A stretch of DNA of 64,000 nt from Cercis canadensis (lineage: Eukaryota; Streptophyta; Magnoliopsida; Fabales; Fabaceae): assembly GCA_003255065.1 (NCBI GenBank), contig QAOA01002967.1, forward strand, positions 62,001 to 126,000. The letters are read 5' to 3'. The position numbers and the translations under genes are program-made. Below are positions 35,207 through 46,207 of the stretch, one piece after another. Each line of letters opens with the position of its first letter. The first letter of the stretch is position 1. The notes beneath the pieces are model-generated. The model searched no databases and was not told where the DNA came from. It saw nothing but the letters and a program-made list of their open reading frames with translations.

Positions 35207-38200
35207 TTGACACACATACTCGACACCATGATGCAGGACCTTCTGGAAATGATTGGAGCATTGTTTCAGAATCTTCTAGAACTCTACGATTCTTACTTGA
35301 CCCGTCAACACAAATGGGTTCCAAAATTTGAAGTTCATTTAAACCATGGATTAACTGCATCCTCAATAGGTTCCACATTAATTTTTTTAGTTCAAATACA
35401 ACTTTACCAGATTGTTAATGAACAAGTAATGCATGCATTGTTATCAGTTCTAACCTCAGAAAAAGCTTCATAATCCTGAATACACTTTATATTGTTTGAA
35501 TCAATGTTGACATAATTACCCTTGCAACTCTCTTTAATTGACTACAAAATATACACCGTAATAATCAAGAGAGCATGAAAATGAAACCAAGCACAATAAT
35601 CAAAGTTTAAATTTTTATCATAATTAACCACACTTCAAAGAGTTAGAAAATTGAATTAACCTCATGAAGTTCATCTGATATAAGTGCAACCTGGTGAGCA
35701 AATTGAACTCTGAAATTAAGATCTACAAACCAATCGGTCTTTGGGCTACTAAGCATATAACCCTGAAGTGAATTCATTAAGTTAATCTTGTAAATAAGGC
35801 ATTTGACATAAACCATGCATAATGTTAAATATGAAATTTCACTAAAAGAAAAAAGGATAAACTTTTATACTATTCATACTTTGATGTTCATGTATGGCTT
35901 GCCTCCTCCTTTGTTTCCTACAATTTTATTAAATGATAAAAAGCAAAATATTATGATGACAGTAGGATACCAAATTAATTGATTGCATAACTCATTGATA
36001 TGTTATGCTCAATTATTTACCTTCATACACTTTTTGAACAAGAGGAGGAGCAATTACACCTGAATATGAACAACCACCAATATAAAGTGGATTTGATTGA
36101 AATTGACGATGGCCAATAAACCACTGCATAGCAAATCATTGAAAATAATCACATTAACAAGGCATGCAGAAGATCATTGAAACTTCCCAGCAGCTCATGG
36201 GTAGGCTGAGTTTTGACAAATGAATACTCTCGTTTTTCTTTATCCTCACCATTGTAACAACAAAATTAAAACTATAAATTGTAGGTGTGAACTCTTGTTA
36301 TTCTTTACACACAAGTATCTATTTAGAATAGCTTATAATAGTATATGTACCTTTTGAAGGAAAGTATAGCTATGTTCCACCCATTGCTTGTCACTAATAT
36401 AGTAACCTTGTGAGGATCTTGAGTAGGAGAATCCAGTGCCAACAGGTGCATCTATATATATTATGTTGAGTACCTGAATAGTGTTACCAATTTTTCAATT
36501 GCAAAAAAGAATGGAAATATTTTACTTCTCATATAAGTCACACAATTTTTTTTCGTTAACCCCTGACCTCAAATTACTCAGATCACTCACTAGACCACAC
36601 CTAGCAACTTAAAGTCACATAAAATTTAATATGTATACACATATATCATGTCATGCTTATGAGACGGTCCATGTAATTATAGTAACAAATTCTATGTCAA
36701 AACGACATGGCAGAGGAGGAAATGTATACCTTTGTCCAAGTGTGTGGGTTCAGTAAAAGTTTTGGAGAGAATTCACTGAAATTGGTGTAATCAAACATCA
36801 AAGGTCCTATATATTATGATTCGAAGAAGCAAAAGTCAGGTCCTAAATAGTAAGTAAAACCAATGTGATTTATCATAAGTGACCAAGGAGAACATTGAAG
36901 AATTTAATGATATATATCAAGTTAAATTACCTAGAAAATTATAACTTTGTGATAAGCCAAATAACACAATGGTGCTTCTGTTAGCCACATTTTGTGTAAC
37001 TAACTAATAGTGGCCCAGTATCAAAAATAGTCTTTATCAGATAATAAATAAGTGAGATAATTATTCCTATCTCATTTTAAAATTTAAATAGTTGGTTATA
37101 GAATTTGTAGTTATTATGATGGTGGAAGCTACTACAGTCCACTATAAATAGGACAGGGTCCCCTTGAACCTGAGAAACTCAAAAGAGGAAAAGAAGCAAT
37201 GGCAAGAGGTAAATATTTCTTCTGTTGCCAATTGTTGCTTAACATATAAAGCATATGTTTATGAACCAGTTTTGTATACGAAATGCAAAAATGAATGTCT
37301 AACAGCTTCCTCACCATCCATCATGAGTAAGAAGCAAAGGTAATTAGTAAAAAGAAAAAGAAGGTGCAGGTCTGCTCTAAGAGTTCTAGTCGGTCTTTAT
37401 CACGTAGTAGAAGAATCCCACTAAACCTCTGATTAACATTAAGTCATTTACAGAACAGTAATTCATTTCTTCTTCAGATTCAACAAAGAAAGAAGAAAAA
37501 TGAAAATAAATAAATAAATAAAAACTTGTCAAACCATAAATTCACCCTCCTCAACCTGTTTTTCTTTCCATTTCAGATCCACCGATTAGTAATATTATTT
37601 TTAACAACATTTCTGTATTGCTTTTGTTTTTCTCATCAATTGATATCACAGCATGATGATACTAGTTAGTATGACTACAGCTATTTATCTGTAGAATTAA
37701 AGAAGTTGAATTACAATAAGGAATTGCATAAAATCCTCATAAATAACCAATTGAGAATTCAAAAAGTGTAGAAAAATAATTAATTAATTATAAAATAGTT
37801 TTAATTAATATAATATTACAGTGAATTAAAATTTAATCAATATAACAGTTATATTAATTAAAGAAATTTTAATAATTGAAATTTTAATACAAGTAAATTT
37901 TTAATAAGAACTTAAAATTTTGTAACTGAAATGTAACGAGAATTGTAGAGCAGGACTTAACTTCATATGTCTTGAAATAGATATTAATAGGCAAAAAAGC
38001 AAATACAGAATGTAAGAGCATGATCGAAGGTATAAAAATCTTCATAAAAATAAAAGTTATTACCTTATTTAATAAAGGGAATAATAATAGCCAAACGTTT
38101 GTCAAAAGATAATAAAACAGAATGTGGATATATGTTTTCAAATTTAGGACAGATTGAAGCTCAAAATTGATGAACGCTCCATTTTGATTTTTGATGGGAT

Positions 38201-38967
38201 TATATTAAATCTCCATACTAGGTGGTTCCTACATTCTTTAATTATGAATATTATACTCACAATGAGACTATCCAAGCTTCCATGGCCAGGAAAATAAGAG
38301 AAAATTTGATAACATCAGCATGATATTAGGCGTTTCTTTTCAGAAGAAATTATTAAACAAATGAGTAAATTAGTAGAAATTGATTAGGGTATACCATTTA
38401 AATAAAAGAATGGGGAAAGTCCAGAACAACCAGGGCCTCCTGCGAACAAAAGTAGGACAGGATCTCCAAAGGGACTTCTTTGAGACTCAACAAAATAATA
38501 GAACAATTGCACCTCTTCTTTTTCACCCACTCCTACATATCTGTGAAAAATGTTCAGTTAATACTTCTTTACATATATACTAAACTAAGTTTCATCATTT
38601 TAGACATAGTGCATCAGTATAAAAGAATCCAAACGGCAAGTGATTAAGTTATACTAAGGTCATCCTCAAGATTTGTAAGTTTCCTGTTTAAATCTGGAGT
38701 CATAGCCAAAGTGCCAAAAGAAGAATCCTAAGTATATGACAAAGATAAAATTACAGAACAACATTCAAGCCATATATACTAGAATATGGTTAGGAGAAGG
38801 ACGAGATATGTTCAAATTCTATTCTTGAAAAAGTAAACTCACCCAGTTTCAAGCTTGAATGGAAGATCACCAAACCCAGGTAAATTCTTGACGCTATGAC
38901 TTGAAACAGAAATAAATGGCAGGATTAATAGAATAAAAACCGATATCCATCTCCAATCTCTGCCCAT
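34120..38967 (-). CDS. Serine carboxypeptidase-like protein (SCPL, S10 family, acyltransferase-type clade)
   Basis: Fourteen exons, all in phase: 38843-38967, 38395-38540, 36730-36806, 36351-36473, 36021-36123, 35880-35917, 35661-35762, 35455-35541, 35220-35354, 35035-35106, 34807-34925, 34470-34583, 34292-34346, 34120-34203. Total 1380 nt, 459 residues, normal for the family. Residues 1-22 are a signal peptide ([16 protein letters not shown]). LPGF and ETGYVGVGE mark the mature start. The oxyanion segment GGPGCSG is at 76-82. The triad is S176 (GGCSYSG), D378 (CADQDMVIP) and H436 ([11 protein letters not shown]). C175 stands where the family has Asp/Glu. The [11 protein letters not shown] and [11 protein letters not shown] signatures resemble clade I SCPL proteins. 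These often act as vacuolar acyltransferases using glucose esters, though peptidase activity is not excluded. Several N-glycosylation sequons are present (for example NFS, NRS, NTS, NLT). The last intron has a GC donor. Confidence 0.93.
35107..35219 (-). other. SCPL intron 9 made almost wholly of CT and TA microsatellites
   Basis: This 113-bp intron starts GTATGTGTGTC (- strand). It runs through about 18 CT units (GA on the + strand, about 35168-35201) and a TA run (about 35153-35166), and ends in TCTCCTGG-type acceptor sequence at AG 35107-35108. The repeat starts about 20 nt from the donor and may vary in length between individuals. Confidence 0.8.
36807..38394 (-). other. SCPL intron 2 (1.6 kb)
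   Basis: The longest intron of the gene, AT-rich, bounded by GTATACC (donor side, 38394) and TATAG (acceptor side, 36807). No coding block or named repeat was recognised inside it. Confidence 0.75.
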
Positions 38968-39068
38968 TTTCGACTAGCAGAGGGGTGGAACTAGAAAAGT
39001 TTAGGTGGTAGGTGGGGAGAGGTGGGTGCTAAAAAGGTTTAAGGGTAAAATTTCTTGGCAGTCTTGCC

Positions 39069-39093
39069 TATATATATATATATATATATATAA
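39069..39093 (-). promoter_or_regulatory. TA repeat serving as probable TATA region of the SCPL gene
   Basis: A TA run of about 12 units lies 102-126 bp upstream of the SCPL start codon on the - strand. It is the only TATA-like sequence at a suitable distance. It is also a microsatellite, so promoter spacing could vary between alleles (inference). Confidence 0.4.
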
Positions 39094-40102
39094 CTTGGAT
39101 ATTCTAAAGTTAGGTGTATTTTAAAAAGTAAACCGTGGATATCCTAACAGTTAAAAAGGATAAGGGTGAGGGAGAGTAAAGTCAGATCATTACATGTCAT
39201 CATTGTTAAACGCTCATTTAAAAAATAATAACCGATAGCCCTTAATTTACCCCATGCAAAAATGGGGTTAAATAACCCAATCCTAAGTGGAACATTAAAA
39301 TTATGAAAAATGTGCTGATAGTAGGGCCTACACATTTACTTAACCTGCTATAAGCATTAGAATAATTAATATAAATTTTGATAGTAATATTTTCACTTAT
39401 TAGAAATCAGCCCCAATTTTTTTGAAGGTTTTATTTTCCCATCCTTTCTCACCCTTCTTTTTCTCCCTTCCGTTTCCCCTCCCTCTCCCATTGTCCCTAT
39501 CTCTAAACCCACAAAGATGAAGATTCATAAGTTTTAAAATATATGCAAATGAATCTTCTAGTTTTCCTTTTCTTTTAGTCCTATGTCTCTATAAAAATAC
39601 GATGAATTCTAACTTTGAATTTCAAAGTTTTGCAATTTTTTGACAAAATCTTCATGTCAATTTGATAGATCATCAAAAGCCCCATATATTGACAAATGTC
39701 ACACTTACTAATTTAATGGCTTAACTAAATTTATATTGGTTATGTTGATTATGAAATATACAATTTGGAACATTTTAAAATTTATGAGCACAAGTTTTCA
39801 AGCAAAGCCTCTAAATTTTGGAGAAATATTTTTTAAAGAATTCTTATGAAATTAGAAGTATTGTCTAACTAGGGATTTTTATACCTTAGTACCATAATCT
39901 AATCACTATGTAACTTAAATACTACAAAAAAATTGTTATAATTCCTATATTATGTTATAAAAAATAATATATAGAATGTTCGCATACAGTGAAAGAAAGA
40001 TAAAACTTAAAAATATCCTAACCTTTATGTAAATGTTGACACTAATTAATTACAAACTTCATATCTTAGTACCTTAGTTATTGAGATGATAAAATTATTG
40101 TG

Positions 40103-40222
40103 GAATATTCATTCAATATAACATGTAACCATCTTTAGTTTTATGTTTATTGTATATTATTCGAATATTCATTCAATATAACATGTAACCATCTTTAGTT
40201 TTATGTTTATTGTATATTATTC
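40103..40222. repeat. Perfect 60-bp tandem duplication
   Basis: 40103-40162 and 40163-40222 are identical (GAATATTCATTCAATATAAC... to ...TATATTATTC). Perfect identity in non-coding DNA means a very recent event or an assembly duplication. Confidence 0.95.
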
Positions 40223-41243
40223 TACTTTAAGTAATAATAAGCATAGTTTATGTGTGAGAATTTGCAAGTCAATGGAGCCCTAAAATCAAATCACTTAAGG
40301 ATCTTCTTTCCATAGATTATGACAACCTAATCCTACTTAAGTCACTTTTATTAGAAGTTATTACTAATTAATTTTGATACAATTTTTTTTTTTATATAAA
40401 TGTACATATCAAATACGTTAAATACTTAAAAGTTAAAACATATATTTTAATTAAAATTAGTTAATACAAAATTAGAAAAGGGCACATTATCTTATATTTA
40501 ATGCTTATTAAAATGGTCAAAGAGAATTAGAGATTGAAGATAAACTTTAAAACTTCACTAATTATTAATGTAAAAAGTCAATGTTTTAAATATAAGCATA
40601 ATAAAAAGTATTTATCATGGGAAAACCTTTAAATTTTTATTTTTTACCTATATGAAGGAAATTTTGAATGCATAAACTAAGAAAATAGCTGCCTCCGTAC
40701 AGAAAAAAATAGCTTCTTATAAAAAAAAATCAATTAAATATTTAAGGTACTTTTATTTAAATTAGTGCTTGTAATTTTTTGATTAATGATATATTGTCAA
40801 TGGTAAAAAGAGAATACCACATTCACATGCAAAAATGTGTCCAAAATTATTTGGATTGCCAAAACTAGAAAACTTAGTATTTTCCATGTCAAAAAGAGTT
40901 ATTACACAATTATTCTCACTTTAGGCAATGAAATAGGTAATGTATAGTTCAATAATTAATTTAATATGCATCATTCACTATCAGAGAGAATACTACACAT
41001 ATCATTGCTAACCATGTGAAAATCATACACACAAAATTTCAACCCGAAATTCTAAGAGTACAGTATCATTTTAATGGTGTAAAGTGTTGAAAAGTTGAGA
41101 AAAAATAATTTTGAACATCCAAAAATTCTCAAAAAAATTCAGAAGATAGAATAGGAAGAGTGAAGAAGAACTAGACAAGTTTCAATAAAAAAAAAAACTC
41201 CCAGTGTGTGGGCTCCACGTGTCATCACTCTCCTGACACACGA

Positions 41244-41424
41244 GTGGACTGCGCTTGAAAATACTATTTGTCATCTTTTACCTCTATTTGGGTCTGCAAC
41301 TGGGTCACCCGACCCGGTTGCGGAATTGGTTACGTGTGGACTGCGCTTGAAAATACTATTTGTCATCTTTTACCTCTATTTGGGTCTGCAACTGGGTCAC
41401 CCGACCCGGTTGCGGAATTGGTTC
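41244..41424. repeat. 92-bp tandem duplication in a locally GC-richer segment
   Basis: Copies at 41244-41335 and 41336-41424 (start GTGGACTGCGCTTGAAAATA) are identical over their shared length. Each contains the palindrome-like GGGTCACCCGACCCGG. Continuous open frames of 79-82 codons across the pair arise only because the unit lacks stops; I do not call them genes. Confidence 0.95.
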
Positions 41425-42316
41425 TGCCCAGAACTAGTTATTCAACATTTCTAACCTCTTTCAATACAATTTTCATACCATTAAACTCAAAATTTGATGA
41501 TCTATGAAACCCACATGAATATTTTATCAAAAAAGTGCAAAACTTTGAAATTCAAAGCTAGGATTTATCCCATTTTCATGTAATCATTCAAATCCTACTT
41601 GCAAATATGAAGAGTAAGGGAGAGAGTGAGATTTACTCTATTCAATTTTTTGACTTGTTTTTTTACATTATTGTTCTTCACTCATCTTAATCTATCTATT
41701 AATGTATATTTTTAAATTTTATCATGCTTAAAATTTTATTTTAAATTGTGAATCCTTATGTATAAATTTGAATATAATTTTTTTACAAAAAAATTTCATA
41801 AATTTGTTTGTAAAAAATATGTAAATGGAGAGGAATATCATACTTTGTGTACTCTTAACTTTAACATCATTTAGTTACTAAAAAAAAAAAAAAACTTTAA
41901 CATAAATTGTTATTTTAAGTGGGGTGCTAACATAATTTTAGTTAAATTAGTTGGTAACATTAATATTGTCACACAAGTTGAGAAATGACCAAATACACAG
42001 GTAACCAAAAATAAATATCCACCACTAGATTTGGCACATAGCACAAGAAACGGTGATGATTGTGCTACCTTGAATGGGGTTATATAACCCCATATTTTTG
42101 CCTGGGGTAAATTAAAGTCCCCCGTACTTTATATGTAATTAAATATGTTCTTATTACGTCTTCAATGCATGCAACACCCCAATAATTGAGCAGTGCATAT
42201 TCCATCGTGGACGTGCTGTGTCTAAATTCTATTTTGACTGGGTGCAGTCGGATTATGGTAGCCTACCCCTATTTGTAGTTTCCAGTAGACCGAAAGAAAA
42301 GACTTTCTTATTACAA

Positions 42317-42333
42317 GGATAATAATAATAATG

Positions 42334-42366
<33 letters not shown>
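42317..42366. repeat. AAT/TAA trinucleotide microsatellite
   Basis: About 14 nearly perfect AAT-type units, followed by TTTATTTATTT. Confidence 0.9.
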
Positions 42367-42370
<4 letters not shown>

Positions 42371-42954
42371 TTATTTATTTAAGTGATGAGGAAAATTTGG
42401 CTTTGGGGTTGCGACCATCCCCACCCTTGAATGTAGGTCTGCCCTTGACTAGCAGGTTTTGTCCTATGCTGGAAATGTTATTGCCATAAGGAGACATCTT
42501 AATTCCTTTATGATTAAAATCAAAGATGCAGTGTCTCCACATATATCCCCAGTCATTGCGTAAAAAAATGGTAATAAAACATATTTTTATTTAAGTAATA
42601 AAAGATTTGGGTCCTCTAAATTTTATTCCTGAGGTAAAATTTGTGCATTCTAATCAACTCTTAAAAATAATTAAGCGTTTAAATGATTATGTATGATCAT
42701 TTCTTTCTAAATTAGTTATTCTCATAACATGATAAATGACAGTTTCTGTATTTATATATTTTAAATTTATGACTCAATAATAACCAATCTCTCCATTTTT
42801 ATTAACCTTATTTTTAGAAAAATACTCATTCTGTTTGTCTTAGTAAAAAGAAATAATTTTCTCTATCATTTCCATCTTAAAAGAATTAAACTTGTTTAAA
42901 CATATAATATTAGCTCCAAGGTTTCATAACCTTATTTTGATGATAACAAATAAA
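42367..42954. other. AT-rich spacer, no gene seen
   Basis: No coding signal or named repeat recognised. Confidence 0.4.
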
Positions 42955-44118
42955 CAATGGTAAGAATGCGCATTTATTTATATATCAAGTTTTGATTCAA
43001 GCAATCAACCCCTGAAATCCCCTACTAGTTTGGAAAGCTGAACATGTTGAGTCTATCTTTCCTCCATATATTGCAGTGGTGGATTTTAAAATCCCTATTT
43101 GCTCTAGCCAGGATATGAGATATAGCATGGAATCTTCTGTGTGCAGAAACTTCTGTTGCCTTATCATCTCGGCGTAAAAGGGTTTGGTTGTCTATTTGGA
43201 AACTTAGAGATGCACCAAAGATTAAGCTCTTCATGTGGCATTTATTACACAATAACCTTGCTGTCACGACCAACTTGCAATGACAAGGATTTGTCTTCAT
43301 TGATGTTGCTTGTTCACATTGTCATACTGGTGTAGAAACTTGTTGTCACCTATTTGTTCTTTAACCATGATAACATGTTTAATTGGTGGATGGAATTAAG
43401 TGCAGCCTTACAGAAAGCCAAAGCACAAGATGGTTTTTTGAATTGGCAGCATATATCTTATGGTTGTGGGTGGATAGGAATGATCTCATCTTGATATGGT
43501 CTCCATAAGAAACTACCTCAAAAGTTCTTAATGAATGGCAGGAGTTTTTGGTAGCAGCTAGGATATCAGAGTAATGTTGATTCCTTTATGCTTTTTCCAC
43601 TCTATAAGGGTGTGATGTTGACCACATGTGGGTCATTTTGTTCACAGGGCGAGTCTTTGTAACCCTTGTATTTGGTCCTTATCTTCAATGATAAATTTTT
43701 GTCTCTTGATTAAAAATAAAAATCAATCCCTGAAATCCAATACTTGTTGCAATAATTAATTAGCTTACATTGTTGATAGAGTATGAAAAGGAGAATAATT
43801 CTTGGTTTTGTTTAAGTATCTCCAGTTTCTATTTAGCCACTTGAAAATATTATCTCCATCTCCACCACTATGCATATAAATTTCAATTGTTGGAAAAAAA
43901 TATGGGGAATTTTTATGAATTTGAGTATAAAATTGTTTTACAAAAGGGACAAAATTATGAATCTCTGAAAAGAAGATATATGCTCCCATTTATATAATTA
44001 TATTCATATTGCCTCAATATGACAATTGGCCTATCTATGCGGAGTCTCTTTACGGTCAAAGAATCATCCCTACATTAGATATGATCAATGATTAAACTTC
44101 TACCATATCTTAATATTA
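42955..44118 (+). repeat. Dispersed duplication, copy 2 (LINE fragment plus flanks)
   Basis: Same orientation as copy 1 at 3505-4778. It includes the LINE zf-RVT fragment (43021-43723) and its target-site duplication at 43006-43020 and 43724-43738, where one copy now has a single difference. It ends about 30 bp before the Helitron terminus at 44149. Confidence 0.85.
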
Positions 44119-44148
44119 TAAGGAAATAAATGGTATTATTAAGATATA

Positions 44149-44400
44149 CTAGTACTATTCTCACACCGATGCACGGGCCACTAAGTGGCTGGGCGTGGGC
44201 CCCAGTGAACAGGATGTGGGATAAAATTTATGTGATTATAGATGCATAAATTATATAAATCTATGGTACGTAATTTTCTAATTGTGGATTTTTTTTTTTG
44301 AACTGTAGATGTAATATATTAAAAGTATCAATTATGAATCCATAGAAAATTTGAAAGCGCATTAAACTAATGGAAAATGAGATAATACTATACTGAAATT
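44149..44400 (-). mobile_element. Helitron 3' terminal region, copy 1
   Basis: Read on the - strand the sequence ends ...CGTGCATCGGTGTGAGAATAGTA CTAG, then T, at 44149. This is the Helitron pattern of a short hairpin about 10 nt before a terminal CTAG inserted before T. About 250 bp to the right are shared with the copy at 61393 (TTTATGTGAT.ATAGA, ATGAATCCATAGAAAATTTG). The hairpin here is degraded. The 5' end was not found. Confidence 0.65.
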
Positions 44401-45890
44401 AACATCACCCAAGTATTGATGATATGTAGCCAACATAGATTTCTCTCATAAGTCAAAGTGAAAGCTATCGTAAGTTTATTCTTAATTTTTTATTTTATTT
44501 TGATTCAAATTTCAATTATATTAGTAGCATACATATAGAAGTACCACAAAATACACATCGTGACATCAGTTTTATGTTTGTCTTATATCTTTTTTGGCTA
44601 TTAGTGGTATTTCTATTGGGGAAACCCAAGATACCACATTGAGTTTGTTTTCAATCTTTAGTTAAATTATTATATTTGTACATTCATACATAAGCAATCA
44701 ATCTCAATGTTCTAATAGTCTTGCATTTTCTTAATTAGCAAAGCAATTTGTTTGAAAATTGATATGCAACTCGATCACTTCCTACAATGTTTCAAAAGAA
44801 TATTGTAACATACTATTGGTTAATATAGAATGATGTCACTTCTACACACAAATGGTGCCATCTAGATTTTAGTCCTTGAACTTCCAAACTAATGTGTCAT
44901 AGTGCATTCAAAATTATTTTAAATTTATTGCTTAACGAAGACAAATTTTTCCTCATCACTTCTACCATATACAATCTCCTTCACCCTATGCATCTAACTT
45001 TTAGCCTATATCAACTTATATAGGTAAATTACTTATATAAGCAAGATACAAAATGCAAGAACTAAGCTGCCCATGAGCAATACTTGATTTAACATTACTG
45101 AAAATAAAATTAAAGAGCTGCAAGTTCTGAACTCAATTATTCTATCAGAAGGGTAAGAATAGATAAAAAAAAAAATAATAAATAAAAAAGATTAAACTAT
45201 ATGTAGTGTGTTATTGACCTCTTGAGAAACATAATAACCTAAACAACATTAAAATACTTGTTGGCCATTAAAAGTTGACAGCAAAAACATTATAACCTGC
45301 AAAATTTCTCACCCAGCAAAATGATACGTATTTGGAAGATTTCATGCTACTTCACTTGAGTCTTGGACCTACATTGAGTTCTAAAACTAGAAACACATAG
45401 TGATAACATGGAATCCAATTAAGCATAAAAAGGAAAAGATCAAGTTTAGAACCTAGGCTTAGGAAGCAATTTACAAAACATATGCAAAAGTAGCCATCTT
45501 CTCCCTTTGCTTGTAACAAATTAAATGCAACTACTTCCTCGTAATAAGAATTGTCTTCTTATGTAAAAAATTGGGATTTCCACAATGGTAAAAAACTATG
45601 CCAGCAAACTATACCTAAAATAGGAATTTTTTTTTTTTATCAATCTCATTCAATACAGATTAAAGAAAAAACAATAAACAGGAAAGTCTAAAACTACTAA
45701 AGAATATTAATGCAATAAGCATCCATTATGCAATTTATACAATGGCAAATAGTAAGGAAATCAACATTATAATGTAACTTGACACTAGTTGTAGGATGTT
45801 ACCATAATGCCAAAGGCACATTGCCATTAGAGCCCGTGTGGGCCAAAAAATATGCCACCTATTGGCTTCCCTTAACACATGAGTTATCTC
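44401..45890. other. AT-rich DNA, probably Helitron interior or spacer
   Basis: No exon-like frame or Rep/helicase sequence seen. A T-run lies at about 45629-45638. Confidence 0.4.
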
Positions 45891-45895
45891 TTAAT

Positions 45896-46207
45896 CTAAG
45901 TTTCTCTGCATAAACATCGAATATTTGATCTTTTAATAAACTTCACCGCTTCTAATGAATCTGATTCAAAGAAAACTTTGTGAGCTCCTTGCTCCCAACA
46001 TGGCCTGATACCATGGAAAATAAGATGCAGTTCAGCTTTAAGATTTGTTCTCTGACCAATGCTGCCTAAAAAGCCCAATACCATGTCACCCTCATCCTTA
46101 TGGTTTTGCAGCACTCCTCCAAAGCCTGCATGACTTGGATTGCCCAAGCTACTGCCATCAACATTCAACTTGGTGAAGTTATGTGCAATGTATGTCAAGC
46201 AACCCAT
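45896..46207 (-). pseudogene. Plant RNase H-like domain fragment (LINE-derived or domesticated RVT_3)
   Basis: 103 residues on the - strand: FTKLNVDGSSLGNPSHAGFGG, GFLGSIGQRTNLKAELHLIFHG, then KVFFESDSLEAVKFI. All three RNase H acidic positions are visible (Asp in NVDGSS, Glu in KAELH, Asp in ESDS). The C-terminal third of the domain is missing, and no RT or zf-RVT sequence adjoins it. This family occurs at the end of plant LINE ORF2 and as stand-alone host proteins. With no partner domains, this is most simply a LINE relic. It is not from the same LINE family as the one at 1-3 kb, judging by sequence. Confidence 0.75.

Larger units (their letters stand above)
39239..42118. mobile_element. 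Non-autonomous DNA element with long terminal inverted repeats (MULE/foldback-like)
   Basis: The left end (CCTTAATTTACCCCATGCAAAAATGGGGTTAAATAACCC at 39239-39279) is the inverted copy of the right end (42068-42118). Similarity continues inward: CTAACTTTGAATTTCAAAGTTTTGCA...TAGATCATCAAA at about 39609-39680 matches the complement of about 41501-41569. The arms are thus about 470 bp (39239-39710) and 630 bp (41490-42118), diverged and with indels. The 1.8-kb middle has no transposase but two recent tandem duplications. No clear target-site duplication was found. Long arms suggest a Mutator-like or foldback element. Confidence 0.65.

Noticed and set aside
41206-41507. Two overlapping frames of 79-82 codons encoding a repeated peptide
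   Set aside because: They exist only because a 92-bp unit without stops is duplicated; there is no gene context.
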